In this document: positions 1 through 8,397 of the stretch, in pieces | Layout: each line of letters opens with the position of its first letter | Numbering within the stretch: the stretch's first letter is position 1 | Source: Aurantiacibacter odishensis | Lineage (GTDB): Bacteria > Pseudomonadota > Alphaproteobacteria > Sphingomonadales > Sphingomonadaceae | Assembly: GCF_003605195.1 (NCBI RefSeq) | Contig: NZ_QYOS01000024.1 | Coordinates: 341,501-405,500 of the forward strand | DNA length: 64,000 nt | Direction of reading: 5' to 3' | Notes under the pieces: generated by a model | The model's database searches: none | Seen by the model: only the letters and a program-made list of their open reading frames with translations | What the model was told of the DNA's origin: nothing | Made by a program: the position numbers and the translations under genes

Positions 1-6
1 ACCCCC

Positions 7-600
7 ATGCGTACAGGGCGAACAGAGCGTAAAACGAAGGAAACCGACATTCTCGTCGAGGTGAATCTCGACGGGACGGGACAATACGACATTTCCACAG
101 GCATCGGCTTTCTCGATCACATGGTGGAGCAATTCAGCCGCCACTCGCTGATCGACGTGACGCTAAAGGTCGATGGCGATCTCCACGTGGACCAGCACCA
201 CACCACGGAAGACAGCGCCATCGCGTTGGGCCAGGCGCTGTCAGATGCGCTGGGCGACAAGGCCGGGATCGGCCGTTACGGCGAGGCGCACTCGCCGATG
301 GACGAAACCATGGCCCGCGTCGTGGTGGACATATCGGGCCGCCCCTACCTCGTCTGGAAAGCGCGTTTCACGCAGGAAAAACTTGGTGAGTGGGATACCG
401 AACTGATCGAGCACTGGTTCCACTCCGTCGCCCAGTCCGCCGGGCTGACGCTGCATTGCCAGGTTCTTTACGGCAGCAACAACCACCACATCTGCGAGGC
501 ACTTTACAAGGGTTTCGCCCGCGCCATGCGACAGGCGGTCGAGCTCGACGCGCGCAAGGGCGGGGCGGTGCCTTCGACAAAGGGGCAACTCGGTGGCTGA
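7..600 (+). CDS. hisB: Imidazoleglycerol-phosphate dehydratase HisB
   Basis: Dehydrates imidazole glycerol phosphate to imidazole acetol phosphate, the sixth step of histidine synthesis, in the cytosol. The 197-residue protein has the monofunctional length and carries the family's metal-binding histidine motifs: [13 protein letters not shown] near residues 33-46, DQHHTTED near 62-69 and NNHHICEAL near 158-166. No phosphatase domain is fused, as expected outside enterobacteria. The ATG lies six bases from the window edge, so its ribosome-binding site is outside. It heads the hisB-hisH-hisA-X-X-hisF-hisE cluster. Identity is very secure. Confidence 0.97.
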   Translation: MRTGRTERKTKETDILVEVNLDGTGQYDISTGIGFLDHMVEQFSRHSLIDVTLKVDGDLHVDQHHTTEDSAIALGQALSDALGDKAGIGRYGEAHSPMDETMARVVVDISGRPYLVWKARFTQEKLGEWDTELIEHWFHSVAQSAGLTLHCQVLYGSNNHHICEALYKGFARAMRQAVELDARKGGAVPSTKGQLGG

Positions 601-722
601 TTGTCTGTTTTTCGCACGCCCATCCGGGCGCGCGTCCTCGTTAGACGGCCTCCGCTGCGTTGCGGCCCCGCTGCGGGCGGGCGGTCGCCCTTGCGGTTGC
701 GAGGCAACCGAGGGCTGCAACC
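601..722. repeat. Palindrome-rich spacer between hisB and hisH
   Basis: This 122-bp spacer interrupts an otherwise tightly overlapping operon. It contains three short perfect inverted repeats in a row: CGCCC/GGGCG (617-621 with 626-630), GGGCG/CGCCC (679-683 with 686-690) and CGGTTGC/GCAACCG (694-700 with 704-710). The layout resembles a dispersed intergenic palindromic element inserted into the operon. I found no second copy in this window by eye, so its repeat status is inferred. Its right end supplies the AGGG (711-714) that serves as ribosome-binding site for hisH. Confidence 0.4.
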
Positions 723-1355
723 TTGGCTGAAGCGATTGCCTTGATTGATTACGGCGCGGGCAACCTTCACTCGGTCTACAACGCGCTGAAAGCGGCGGGG
801 GCGGAGCATGTTGCCGTGACCGACGATCCGAAGCTGGTGCGCGGCGCGCGCCGCATCGTGCTACCGGGCGTGGGCAGTTTCCGCGCCTGTTACGAGGGGC
901 TGACCGGCATCCCCGGCATGGTCGATGCGCTGGAAGACCGCGTGCTGGGGGACCGCAAGCCGTTCCTCGGCATATGCGTCGGGATGCAGCTTCTTGCCGA
1001 TCGAGGGCTGGAGCATGGCGAATGCCCCGGCCTCGGCTGGATCCCGGGCGAGGTGAAGCTGATCGAGCGCACCGATCCCGCCATCCGCGTGCCGCACATG
1101 GGCTGGAACGATGTCGGCCTCACCCCTCATCACGGCGACCACGAACTGCTGGAAGAGGGCGAGGCCTATTTCCTCCACTCCTACCACTTCGTTCCGGAAG
1201 ACGGGCTGGACGTTGCCGCGATGACCGATCACGGCGGCGGCATCGTGGCCGCGGTCGCGCGCAACAATATCGTCGGCGTCCAATTCCACCCGGAAAAGAG
1301 CCAGACCTTCGGTATCGACCTGATGCGCCGTTTTCTCGACTGGAAGCCCGTATGA
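723..1355 (+). CDS. hisH: Imidazole glycerol phosphate synthase, glutaminase subunit HisH
   Basis: Class I glutamine amidotransferase that supplies ammonia to HisF. The catalytic triad is visible: Cys85 in GICVGMQ and His189/Glu191 in QFHPEK. I choose the TTG at 723 as start. It gives the usual length of about 210 residues, begins just before the conserved IALIDYGAGN strand, and has AGGG at 711-714 eight bases upstream. An in-frame ATG at 660 would add 21 residues translated from the palindromic spacer, which is unlikely to be native. The gene overlaps hisA by four bases (ATGA). Confidence 0.95.
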   Translation: MAEAIALIDYGAGNLHSVYNALKAAGAEHVAVTDDPKLVRGARRIVLPGVGSFRACYEGLTGIPGMVDALEDRVLGDRKPFLGICVGMQLLADRGLEHGECPGLGWIPGEVKLIERTDPAIRVPHMGWNDVGLTPHHGDHELLEEGEAYFLHSYHFVPEDGLDVAAMTDHGGGIVAAVARNNIVGVQFHPEKSQTFGIDLMRRFLDWKPV

Positions 1356-2077
1356 TCGTTTTCCCCGCCATAGACCTGAAGGGCGGCGAAGTGGTTCGTC
1401 TGGCCGAAGGCGACATGGACCGCGCCACCGTTTACGGAGACAATCCGGCAGCGCAGGCCTTGATATTTGCCGAGGCAGGTGCCGAGCATCTCCATGTGGT
1501 CGATCTCGACGGCAGCTTCGCGGGCCGGGCCGAGAACCGCGAGGCGGTGGAGGCGATAGTGGAGGCCTTTCCAGGCTACGTGCAGCTTGGCGGCGGCATT
1601 CGCGATGCCAAGGCGGTGGAGGGCTGGTTCAACCTCGGCGTGGCGCGCGTGGTAATGGGCTCCGCTGCCCTGAAGGACCCCGATTTCGTCAAGGAAATGG
1701 CACGCGAATGGGAGAACGGCATCGTCGTTGCCGTCGATGCGCGCGACGGTATGGTGGCGACCGAAGGCTGGGCCGAGGTTTCCAACGTGCCGGTGGTCGA
1801 TCTGGCCCGCCGGTTCGAGGACGCGGGCGTTGCCAGCCTGCTATTCACTGATATCGGGCGCGACGGGATGCTGAAGGGCTGCAACGTCGATGCCACCGTG
1901 GAACTGGCGCGCAGCGTGGATATTCCCGTGATCGCCAGCGGAGGAGTGAAGGGTCTCGATGACATCCACATCCTCTCGCTCCATGCGGACGAGGGAATCG
2001 AAGGCGTCATCACGGGGCGCGCGCTCTACGAAGGGCGGCTGGACCTCGCGACCGCGATAGCCATGGCGAACCGGTGA
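1352..2077 (+). CDS. hisA: Phosphoribosylformimino-5-aminoimidazole carboxamide ribotide isomerase HisA
   Basis: Amadori-type isomerase converting ProFAR to PRFAR, a (beta/alpha)8 barrel of 241 residues. Catalytic aspartates sit in FPAIDLKGG (Asp8) and in VVAVDARDG near residue 130; phosphate-binding loops are GGGIR near 80 and SGGVKG near 200. The ATG at 1352 overlaps the hisH stop codon, indicating translational coupling. The frame stays open upstream inside hisH, but only this start matches the family N-terminus. Its stop codon overlaps the GTG start of the next gene. Confidence 0.97.
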   Translation: MIVFPAIDLKGGEVVRLAEGDMDRATVYGDNPAAQALIFAEAGAEHLHVVDLDGSFAGRAENREAVEAIVEAFPGYVQLGGGIRDAKAVEGWFNLGVARVVMGSAALKDPDFVKEMAREWENGIVVAVDARDGMVATEGWAEVSNVPVVDLARRFEDAGVASLLFTDIGRDGMLKGCNVDATVELARSVDIPVIASGGVKGLDDIHILSLHADEGIEGVITGRALYEGRLDLATAIAMANR

Positions 2078-2340
2078 GGCCGGAGGCCAATCCCTATGTC
2101 CTGCCCGGTATCGGCGGCGCGATCGTTTCTGCCGCCGTCCGCTATGTATTCGGCGGCACGCAGGTAGCGCTGATCGGGCTGGTGGTATTCACCGTCGTCT
2201 ACGGCGCGCTCATCCTGCTTGGGCGCGGCATGAAATGGGATGATGCCCCGATCCAGCACGCCGTCGTCGCCGCCATCGCCACGACGGCGGCCTACCTCCT
2301 GACCGATCACCAGTCGGCCATGGCAGTCGCCACCCGATGA
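2074..2340 (+). CDS. Small inner-membrane protein of unknown function in the his operon
   Basis: An 88-residue protein starting at GTG (2074-2076), overlapping the hisA stop by four bases. It is hydrophobic with about three membrane segments: a Gly/Ala-rich helix near 10-28, a clear helix near 30-49 (VALIGLVVFTVVYGALILLG) and another near 62-78. No known motif was recognised. The start-stop overlaps on both sides show it is translated as part of the his operon. Whether it has any role in histidine synthesis is unknown. Confidence 0.8.
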   Translation: MRPEANPYVLPGIGGAIVSAAVRYVFGGTQVALIGLVVFTVVYGALILLGRGMKWDDAPIQHAVVAAIATTAAYLLTDHQSAMAVATR

Positions 2341-2621
2341 CCATCGCCGATGTCGCCCTCGTCGCATGTCTTGCCATGCTGGCCACCGCCATAATCGACT
2401 GGCACCGCGGCGTTACCGGCCTGGGTAAGCTGCGGCTGACGAAGAAGGACGACCCGAACCGATACTGGATGGCCCTCGTGCTCTATTTCAACATGGCCTT
2501 CCTCATGTTCTGGCTGTTCGGGCAGGCCCAGACCAAGCCCGATCAGGGCGAAGAAGTGCTGGAAGTCGCGAGCGAAGAACCTCTAATGATGCTCGATATC
2601 GAACAGGCGACCCGAGAATGA
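2337..2621 (+). CDS. Second small inner-membrane protein of unknown function in the his operon
   Basis: A 94-residue protein whose ATG overlaps the preceding stop by four bases and whose stop overlaps hisF by four. It has a hydrophobic N-terminus (residues 3-20), a basic stretch (KLRLTKKDD) and a central helix near 46-62 ([17 protein letters not shown]). It ends in an acidic tail of about 28 residues. The likely topology is two membrane helices. No family was recognised. Together with its upstream neighbour it forms a membrane pair inserted between hisA and hisF. Confidence 0.8.
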   Translation: MTIADVALVACLAMLATAIIDWHRGVTGLGKLRLTKKDDPNRYWMALVLYFNMAFLMFWLFGQAQTKPDQGEEVLEVASEEPLMMLDIEQATRE

Positions 2622-3379
2622 CAGTCCGTATCCGCGTAATTCCCTGCCTCGACGTGGCCGATGGCCGCGTGGTGAAGGGTGTGAACTTCGTCGACCTGAA
2701 AGACGCCGGCGATCCGGTGGAGCAGGCGCAGGCCTACGACGCGGCGGGCGCGGACGAGCTGTGCTTCCTCGATATCTCTGCCAGCCACGAAGGGCGCGGC
2801 ACTCTGCTTGATATCGTCAAACGCACCGCCGAGGTTTGCTTCATGCCGTTGACCGTGGGTGGCGGTGTCTCCAGCGTCGAGGACGCCCGCGCGCTTCTGC
2901 TTGCAGGCGCGGACAAGGTGGCGGTCAATTCTGCCGCCGTGCGCCGCCCGGAAATCATGGCCGATATTGCCGATCGCATGGGCAGCCAGTGTGCCGTGGC
3001 ATCGGTCGATGCGCGGAAGGTGGAGGCCAGACGCTGGGAGATATTCACCCATGGCGGCAGGCGGGAGACCGGAATCGACGCGGTCGAGCACGCGGTGAAA
3101 CTGGCCGAGCTCGGCGCGGGCGAATTGCTTGTCACGAGCATGGACGGCGACGGGACGCAGAAAGGCTACGATCTCGAACTTACGCGGGCGATTGCCGATG
3201 CCGTGTCGGTGCCCGTCGTCGCCAGCGGCGGAGTGGGTACGCTGGACCATCTGGTGGAAGGCGTAACCAAAGGCCATGCCAGCGCCGTGCTGGCGGCCAG
3301 CATCTTCCATTTCGGCACCTACACCATTGCCGAGGCGCACAAGGCACTGCGCGATGCGGGCCTGCCCGCACGCGGTTGA
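2618..3379 (+). CDS. hisF: Imidazole glycerol phosphate synthase, cyclase subunit HisF
   Basis: Cyclase partner of HisH; forms imidazole glycerol phosphate and AICAR from PRFAR and ammonia. The 253-residue barrel has the catalytic aspartates in [11 protein letters not shown] (Asp12) and ASVDARKVE (near residue 130). Phosphate-binding loops are GGGVSS (near 81) and SGGVG (near 203). The family signature [17 protein letters not shown] is intact. The ATG overlaps the upstream membrane-protein stop codon. Confidence 0.97.
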   Translation: MTVRIRVIPCLDVADGRVVKGVNFVDLKDAGDPVEQAQAYDAAGADELCFLDISASHEGRGTLLDIVKRTAEVCFMPLTVGGGVSSVEDARALLLAGADKVAVNSAAVRRPEIMADIADRMGSQCAVASVDARKVEARRWEIFTHGGRRETGIDAVEHAVKLAELGAGELLVTSMDGDGTQKGYDLELTRAIADAVSVPVVASGGVGTLDHLVEGVTKGHASAVLAASIFHFGTYTIAEAHKALRDAGLPARG

Positions 3380-3448
3380 GGGTCCGAAAACGGGACGGTC
3401 TTGTTGCAGGTATTGCGTGGTGCCGGTGAAAGGTTTTTGCACCGCCGC

Positions 3449-3619
3449 ATGTGGTCACAAATATCGATCGCCGCCGCGATTCTCTTCACTTCAACCCCGG
3501 CCGCCGCACAAACTGCGGCGCAGGTCCCCGAAGCTTCGGCCCTGACGCTGTTCGGCCTCGGCATTGCAGGTGTCCTGATCGGTCGTCGCCTGTCGATGAA
3601 CGACAGGGACAGGGACTAG
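3449..3619 (+). CDS. Minimal PEP-CTERM sorting-signal protein
   Basis: A 56-residue protein with a cleavable signal peptide (residues 1-21, hydrophobic core followed by PAAAQ) and five residues of spacer. A PEP-CTERM-like tail follows: VPEAS, a hydrophobic helix LTLFGLGIAGVLIG, and RR followed by a short charged end. PEP-CTERM tails are known exosortase/archaeosortase recognition signals in EPS-producing Gram-negatives. Here almost nothing remains between the signal peptide and the sorting motif. I chose the ATG at 3449 because an upstream TTG (3401) would put 16 basic residues before the signal peptide. It lies between hisF and hisE on the same strand. Confidence 0.65.
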   Translation: MWSQISIAAAILFTSTPAAAQTAAQVPEASALTLFGLGIAGVLIGRRLSMNDRDRD

Positions 3620-3682
3620 CGGCGAAGCGGCTTCACCTCTCCGCTTGACCGAGGCCCCGCACTTCGCCCATTGCCGGCGGCG

Positions 3683-4000
3683 ATGGATACATTCGCACGC
3701 CTCGAAGCCACGATCGCGCAACGCCGCGCTGCCTCGCCGGACAGCAGCTATGTGGCAAAGCTGAATGCGAAGGGCCTGCCCAAGATCTGCGAGAAGGTGG
3801 GCGAGGAAGCGACCGAGACCGTGATCGCGGCGCTGACCGGCTCCGCCGCGGAACTGACCGGTGAGGCTGCCGACTTGATCTTCCACCTGATGGTATTGCT
3901 GGGCGCGAAGGACATTCCCCTTGCCGATGTGCTGGCCGAGCTGGACCGGCGCGAAGGCACTTCGGGCCTCGAGGAAAAAGCTTCAAGGAAACCCGACTGA
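3683..4000 (+). CDS. hisE: Phosphoribosyl-ATP pyrophosphatase HisE
   Basis: Hydrolyses PR-ATP to PR-AMP, the second step of histidine synthesis. The 105-residue all-alpha protein has the MazG-like metal-binding pattern KVGEEATE near residues 37-44 and EAADLIFHLMVLL near 60-72. It is a stand-alone HisE, not fused to HisI. The ATG at 3683 gives the conserved MDTFARLEATI start; a TTG twelve bases upstream is possible but less likely. The stop overlaps the next start (TGATG). Confidence 0.95.
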   Translation: MDTFARLEATIAQRRAASPDSSYVAKLNAKGLPKICEKVGEEATETVIAALTGSAAELTGEAADLIFHLMVLLGAKDIPLADVLAELDRREGTSGLEEKASRKPD

Positions 4001-4377
4001 TGGCGATCGATCCGACTGCGCCCTACGATCCCGAAAACATTTTCGCCAAGATCCTGCGCGGTGAAATCCCGTGCAACAAGGTCTACGAGGATGACTGGTC
4101 GCTGGCTTTCCACGACATCAACCCGCAGGCGGACGTGCATATCCTTGTCATCCCTAAGGGCGAATATGTCAGCTGGGACGATTTCTCCGCAAAGGCATCG
4201 ACCGATGAAATCGCGGGGTTCGTGCGCGCAGTAGGGCACGTTGCGCGCGAGCAGGGTCTGGTCGTGCGCGGCTATCGCCTACTGGGGAATGTGGGCCGCA
4301 ATGGCGGGCAGGAAGTGCCGCACTTGCACGTCCACCTGTTTGGCGGCGGACCGCTCGGTCCGATGCTGGCTCGATAG
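4000..4377 (+). CDS. HIT family protein (histidine triad nucleotide-binding, HinT-like)
   Basis: A 125-residue HIT-domain protein, probably a purine nucleoside phosphoramidase. The histidine triad is in HLHVHLFGG near residues 107-115, and the N-terminal IFAKILRGEIPCNKVYED block is typical of HinT. The ATG overlaps the hisE stop by one base, so the two are likely co-translated. HIT genes commonly follow hisE in alphaproteobacteria. The cellular substrate is not predictable. Confidence 0.93.
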   Translation: MAIDPTAPYDPENIFAKILRGEIPCNKVYEDDWSLAFHDINPQADVHILVIPKGEYVSWDDFSAKASTDEIAGFVRAVGHVAREQGLVVRGYRLLGNVGRNGGQEVPHLHVHLFGGGPLGPMLAR

Positions 4378-4478
4378 TGCTGGCTCGGTAAGTCTCAAAC
4401 CAGACTCAATTCGCCGCCAAACGCTAAATCTTCTGCGGCAGACAGGCTGTAAGCCACCATTCATCTAGGGAGAGACAA

Positions 4479-4922
4479 TTGCAGCCACCCTCCGGCAAAA
4501 TCGAAGGGGCAACGCACTATTACCCGGTGCGGGTGTTTTTCGAGGATACTGACCTGTCCGGCATCGCCTATCACGCCAACTACCTGAAGTGGTGCGAGCG
4601 CGCACGCAGTGACCTGTTGCGCGTGCTGGGCATCAACCAGCGTGAGGCGTTCGAGGCGGGCGAGGGCGTTTACGCCGTTTCCGAAGCGCAGATCAAATGG
4701 CGTCGCCCGGCCAAGCTGGACGATGAAATGATCGTGGAGACCCGCGCGCTGGAACTGCGTGCCGCCAGCGCGCGTATGGAGCAGAAGGTGATGCGCGGGG
4801 AGGAACTGCTGGCTCAGGTGGACATCGTTGCCGCATTCGTTACGCCCGAGGGCAGACCGCGCCGCCAGCCAGAAGAATGGCGCCGCGCATTCGAACAATT
4901 TGTCACGAAAGACGACCAATGA
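4479..4922 (+). CDS. ybgC: Tol-Pal system-associated acyl-CoA thioesterase YbgC
   Basis: A 147-residue hot-dog fold thioesterase, the usual first gene of the tol-pal operon. The catalytic signature EDTDLSGIAYHANYLKW is present near residues 22-38, with the conserved Asp and the His/Asn of the 4-hydroxybenzoyl-CoA thioesterase type. The start is TTG at 4479 with AGGGAGA a few bases upstream; no ATG or GTG fits better. The stop overlaps the tolQ ATG (ATGA). About 100 bp upstream probably contain the operon promoter. Confidence 0.93.
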   Translation: MQPPSGKIEGATHYYPVRVFFEDTDLSGIAYHANYLKWCERARSDLLRVLGINQREAFEAGEGVYAVSEAQIKWRRPAKLDDEMIVETRALELRAASARMEQKVMRGEELLAQVDIVAAFVTPEGRPRRQPEEWRRAFEQFVTKDDQ

Positions 4923-5614
4923 CCGTGCTGGACATGCTTGCCGTTTCTGCTCCCACCCGGCTCGACCCGATCGAGCTGTTCCTGCAAGCCGATATCGTGG
5001 TGCAGCTGGTGATCGTGGGCCTCATCCTCGCCTCGATCTGGACATGGACCATCATCATCGGATTCTCGATGCGGATGGGCCGCACGCGCCGCAACTGCGA
5101 TGCTTTCGAGGAGGATTTCTGGACTCACGAGGATGTCGACGGCGTGATGGATGCCCGTCGCCGCAAGGATAATCCCTCGGCCCGCGTAGCCGCCGCCGGG
5201 ATCGCCGAATTTCGCCGCAGCCACAAATCCGGCCTGAAAGACCCGGTCGCCGCGCGCGGCCGGGTGGCGCAGGCACTGGAAGGGCAGGTTGCGCATGAGG
5301 CGGACCGGCAGGCGAACCGCCTCAATTTCCTCGCCACCACCGGTTCCGTCGCGCCCTTCGTTGGTCTGTTCGGCACCGTCTGGGGCATCATGAACAGCTT
5401 TTTCCAGATCGGATTGCAGCAGAACTCATCGCTCGCCGTCGTGGCTCCTGGCATTGCGGAGGCGCTGTTCGCCACCGCCATCGGCCTGTTCGCTGCCATT
5501 CCTGCGGTGATCGCCTACAACCGCCTGTCGAACACCGTGAACGGCTTTGAGGCGCGCCTGCAACGCTTTGCCGACCGCGTGCACGCGCAGATCAGCCGCG
5601 AGATGGAGGTCTAG
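4919..5614 (+). CDS. tolQ: Tol-Pal system inner-membrane subunit TolQ
   Basis: MotA/TolQ/ExbB-type proton-channel subunit of 231 residues. There is an N-terminal helix near 22-45, a large cytoplasmic loop, and two C-terminal helices including the conserved LFGTVWGIMNSF region and the ALFATAIGLFAAIPAVIAYN block. With TolR it uses the proton gradient to energise TolA during outer-membrane constriction. The ATG at 4919 overlaps the ybgC stop; a longer frame begins inside ybgC but is not needed. Confidence 0.96.
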   Translation: MTVLDMLAVSAPTRLDPIELFLQADIVVQLVIVGLILASIWTWTIIIGFSMRMGRTRRNCDAFEEDFWTHEDVDGVMDARRRKDNPSARVAAAGIAEFRRSHKSGLKDPVAARGRVAQALEGQVAHEADRQANRLNFLATTGSVAPFVGLFGTVWGIMNSFFQIGLQQNSSLAVVAPGIAEALFATAIGLFAAIPAVIAYNRLSNTVNGFEARLQRFADRVHAQISREMEV

Positions 5615-5617
5615 GCC

Positions 5618-6064
5618 ATGGGCATGGGCGTCATGTCCTCCAGCCGCAGGGGCCGCTCCAGCCGCCGCGCACCGATGGCGGAAATCAACGTCACGCCGTT
5701 CGTGGACGTGATGCTGGTGCTGCTCATCATCTTCATGGTCACCGCTCCGCTGCTGGCCAGCGGCGTCCCAGTGGAACTGCCCGAAAGCCGCGCCAACCCG
5801 ATGGACCAGGACCCCGAGCAGGTGACCATCGCGCTCGACCGCGAAGGCTTCATCTACATCGACGACGTGCTGGTGGAAGCCGGCGCGCTGGAGCAGGCGC
5901 TGGATGCCATTTCTGGCCCTGCCGGGGCGGAAAAGCCGCTGATCGCCCTGCGCGCCGACACGGGCCTCGACTATGGCCGGGTGATGGCGGTGATGGGTGA
6001 GCTGAATCGTGCAGGTTTCAACTCCATCTCGCTGGTCACCACCAGTTCAGCCGACGCGCCATAG
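5618..6064 (+). CDS. tolR: Tol-Pal system inner-membrane subunit TolR
   Basis: ExbD/TolR family protein of 148 residues. Its signature AEINVTPFVDVMLVLLIIFMVTAP spans the single membrane helix (about residues 23-46), including the functionally essential Asp in FVDVML. The periplasmic domain follows. The gene begins three bases after the tolQ stop. It works with TolQ as the proton-driven motor for TolA. Confidence 0.95.
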   Translation: MGMGVMSSSRRGRSSRRAPMAEINVTPFVDVMLVLLIIFMVTAPLLASGVPVELPESRANPMDQDPEQVTIALDREGFIYIDDVLVEAGALEQALDAISGPAGAEKPLIALRADTGLDYGRVMAVMGELNRAGFNSISLVTTSSADAP

Positions 6065-6076
6065 CCTGACCTGCTG

Positions 6077-6898
6077 ATGGCAATGTTCGCCGATCTTTCC
6101 CGCGAAGAACGCATCGGTCTGGGTGCCGCCGTCGTCGCGCACGCCGCGCTGGCCGTGGCCCTGGCCGTTCACGCCACGCGCGATCCGCCGCCGTTCGTGC
6201 CAACGGAGCGCATCGATGTGAGCCTGGCCACCGAAGTCAGCCTGGAAAGCACTGCGCCCAATCCCAGCGCGGAGCCTGCCGCGGCAATGGCTCCCGAAGT
6301 CGCCGACATGCCGCAGGAAGCTCAGGAAATGGTCGAGGCTCCGACGCCCGAGGTGATAGAACGTCCCGTCACCACGCCGCCGCGCCCGACCACGCAGCCG
6401 CGCACCCCTGCACCCACTCCCACGCCGCAGCAGACGCGTCGTGCCGAGCCTCGCCCGACGCCTGCGCCAACACCGCGGGCGACAGCCAGCCAGCGCGCAC
6501 AGGGCAGCCGTCTGAATGACGATTTTCTGCGGGGTACCAGCGACGCAAGCGGCGACAGCGGATCGCCCGCACAAACGGTCGGGCCGGCCCAGCAGGCATC
6601 CATCGCCCAGGCTATCATCCGCGCCCTGCGCCCGCACTGGCAGCCGCCTTCTGGCGTAGAGGTCGAATCGCTTGTGACGGTGGTTCGCTTCCGCCTGAAC
6701 CGTGACGGCACGCTCGCCGGTGCGCCGGAGGTGTTGCGTACCACCGGGCAAACCGATGCAAACCGCACGCAGGTAAGTCGGCACCAGGAACAGGCCGTGC
6801 GCGCCGTGCGGCTTGCAGCGCCCTTCGATTTGCCCGAACAGTATTACTCTGGATGGCGTGTCATCACGTCCAACTTCGACAATAGGCTAGCCCAATGA
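6077..6898 (+). CDS. tolA: TolA-like protein with TonB-type C-terminal domain
   Basis: A 273-residue protein with one N-terminal membrane anchor (about residues 13-32) and a Pro/Thr/Gln-rich periplasmic linker with repeated PTP and PAP units (about 115-160). A C-terminal TonB/TolA domain covers about 185-262. Position between tolR and tolB identifies it as TolA, although the linker is proline-rich rather than the long alanine/lysine helix of E. coli TolA. Its stop overlaps the tolB start (ATGA). Confidence 0.9.
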   Translation: MAMFADLSREERIGLGAAVVAHAALAVALAVHATRDPPPFVPTERIDVSLATEVSLESTAPNPSAEPAAAMAPEVADMPQEAQEMVEAPTPEVIERPVTTPPRPTTQPRTPAPTPTPQQTRRAEPRPTPAPTPRATASQRAQGSRLNDDFLRGTSDASGDSGSPAQTVGPAQQASIAQAIIRALRPHWQPPSGVEVESLVTVVRFRLNRDGTLAGAPEVLRTTGQTDANRTQVSRHQEQAVRAVRLAAPFDLPEQYYSGWRVITSNFDNRLAQ

Positions 6899-8325
6899 TC
6901 CGTTTTTCCCTCTTCGCCTCGCTGACTGGTGTCGCCCTTTCGCTTTCGGCCACGCCTGCCCTCGCGCAGAACGATGATCTGATGACGGATCTCGACCCGG
7001 CAAGCATCGGCGCGCAGGATGTGGAAGAAACGACAGTGGAGGGCGATGGCGACGGGGAAGGTATTTCCGTCACGGTGACGGCCGATGCCTGGCAGGACCT
7101 CGGCATTGCCATAGCCAGCTTCGCCACCAACCGCGACGTATCCACGCCCGCGAACTCGCAGGGGACCGCCGCACTCGGCCTTGAACTGGCGCGCGTGGTT
7201 TACAGCGACCTGCGCTTCAACGGCCTGTTCCGCCCGGTCGGCCCCGATGCCCTGCCGCGCCCGAGCTATCCGGAAATCACCGATCCCGCCTGGAACACCT
7301 GGCGCGGCCGCAGTGCAGAAATGCTGGTGCACGGCTATGTGCGTGCCAACGACGACGGGCGCCTGACGGTCGGCTGCTACCTCTACGACGTGGCCCTGCA
7401 GAGCGAACTGGTACGTGAGGGGTGGGTGGTGAATCCCAGTGAGTGGCGCCGTGCCGCGCACAAATGTGCCGACCTCGTCTATTCCCGTCTTTCGGGGGAA
7501 GACCCGTTCTTCGACAGCCGTATCGCCTATATCGCCGAGACCGGCCCCAAGGATAACCGCATCAAGCGCCTTGCGATCATGGACAGCGACGGGGCGAACC
7601 ACCGCTTCATCACCAATGGCCAATCCACCGCGCTAACGCCGCGCTATTCGCCCGACTATTCCAAGATCGCCTACCTCTCCTACGTGGACGGCAATCCGCG
7701 CATCTATGTCTACGATATCGGCAGCGGGCGGCAGACGCTGGTGACGCAGAGCGCCAACCCGACCTTCGCCCCGCGGTGGAGCCCGGATGGCCGCTACATC
7801 CTTTATTCGATGGCCGTGGGCGGCAACACCGACATCTACCGCGTTTCCGCGGCAGGCGGCGGCACGCCGCAGCGCCTCACCTCCGGCCCGGCGATCGAAG
7901 TGGGCGGTTCCTACTCTCCCGACGGCAGCCAGATCGTGTTCGAAAGCGACCAATCGGGCGCGCAGCAGTGCTACGTGATGAACTCCGACGGTTCGAACCA
8001 GCGCCGGATCAGCTTCTTCGGCGGGCGCTGCGCCAGCCCCGAGTGGAGCCCGCGCGGCGACCAGATCGCTTTCACCCACATCGTGGGCGATTTCCATATC
8101 GGGGTGATGAACCCGCAGGGCCGCAACATGCGCACCCTGACGAACGGGTGGCAGGACGAGGGCCCGACTTGGGCCCCGAACGGCCGCATCATCCAGTTCT
8201 TCCGCACCGAGCGTAATTCCGGCGACACGTCGATCTGGCAGGTGGACCTGACCGGGGAAAACGAGCGTCGGCTGCGTACGCCGGTAGGAGCGTCAGACCC
8301 GGCATGGGGACCGGTTTTGCCGTAA
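6895..8325 (+). CDS. tolB: Tol-Pal system beta-propeller protein TolB
   Basis: Periplasmic 476-residue protein with a signal peptide ending in TPALAQ (residue 25). An N-terminal alpha/beta domain precedes a six-bladed WD40-like propeller with repeated (Y/W)SPDG units, for example YSPDYSKIAYLSY, WSPDGRYILYSM and YSPDGSQIVFES. TolB binds Pal and connects to TolA. It carries an acidic insert (EETTVEGDGDGEG) soon after the signal peptide. It overlaps tolA by four bases. Confidence 0.96.
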   Translation: MIRFSLFASLTGVALSLSATPALAQNDDLMTDLDPASIGAQDVEETTVEGDGDGEGISVTVTADAWQDLGIAIASFATNRDVSTPANSQGTAALGLELARVVYSDLRFNGLFRPVGPDALPRPSYPEITDPAWNTWRGRSAEMLVHGYVRANDDGRLTVGCYLYDVALQSELVREGWVVNPSEWRRAAHKCADLVYSRLSGEDPFFDSRIAYIAETGPKDNRIKRLAIMDSDGANHRFITNGQSTALTPRYSPDYSKIAYLSYVDGNPRIYVYDIGSGRQTLVTQSANPTFAPRWSPDGRYILYSMAVGGNTDIYRVSAAGGGTPQRLTSGPAIEVGGSYSPDGSQIVFESDQSGAQQCYVMNSDGSNQRRISFFGGRCASPEWSPRGDQIAFTHIVGDFHIGVMNPQGRNMRTLTNGWQDEGPTWAPNGRIIQFFRTERNSGDTSIWQVDLTGENERRLRTPVGASDPAWGPVLP

Positions 8326-8397
8326 GTGCGTTAGTTCCCCAACGGGGTCGCAAAAACAACAAACCCGTTTTCACTACGGTTCAAGGAGAGCCAGAAA

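Noticed and set aside
660-722. ATG start for hisH at 660
   Set aside because: It would translate the palindromic spacer as an Arg-rich leader not found in HisH; TTG 723 has a good ribosome-binding site and matches the family N-terminus.
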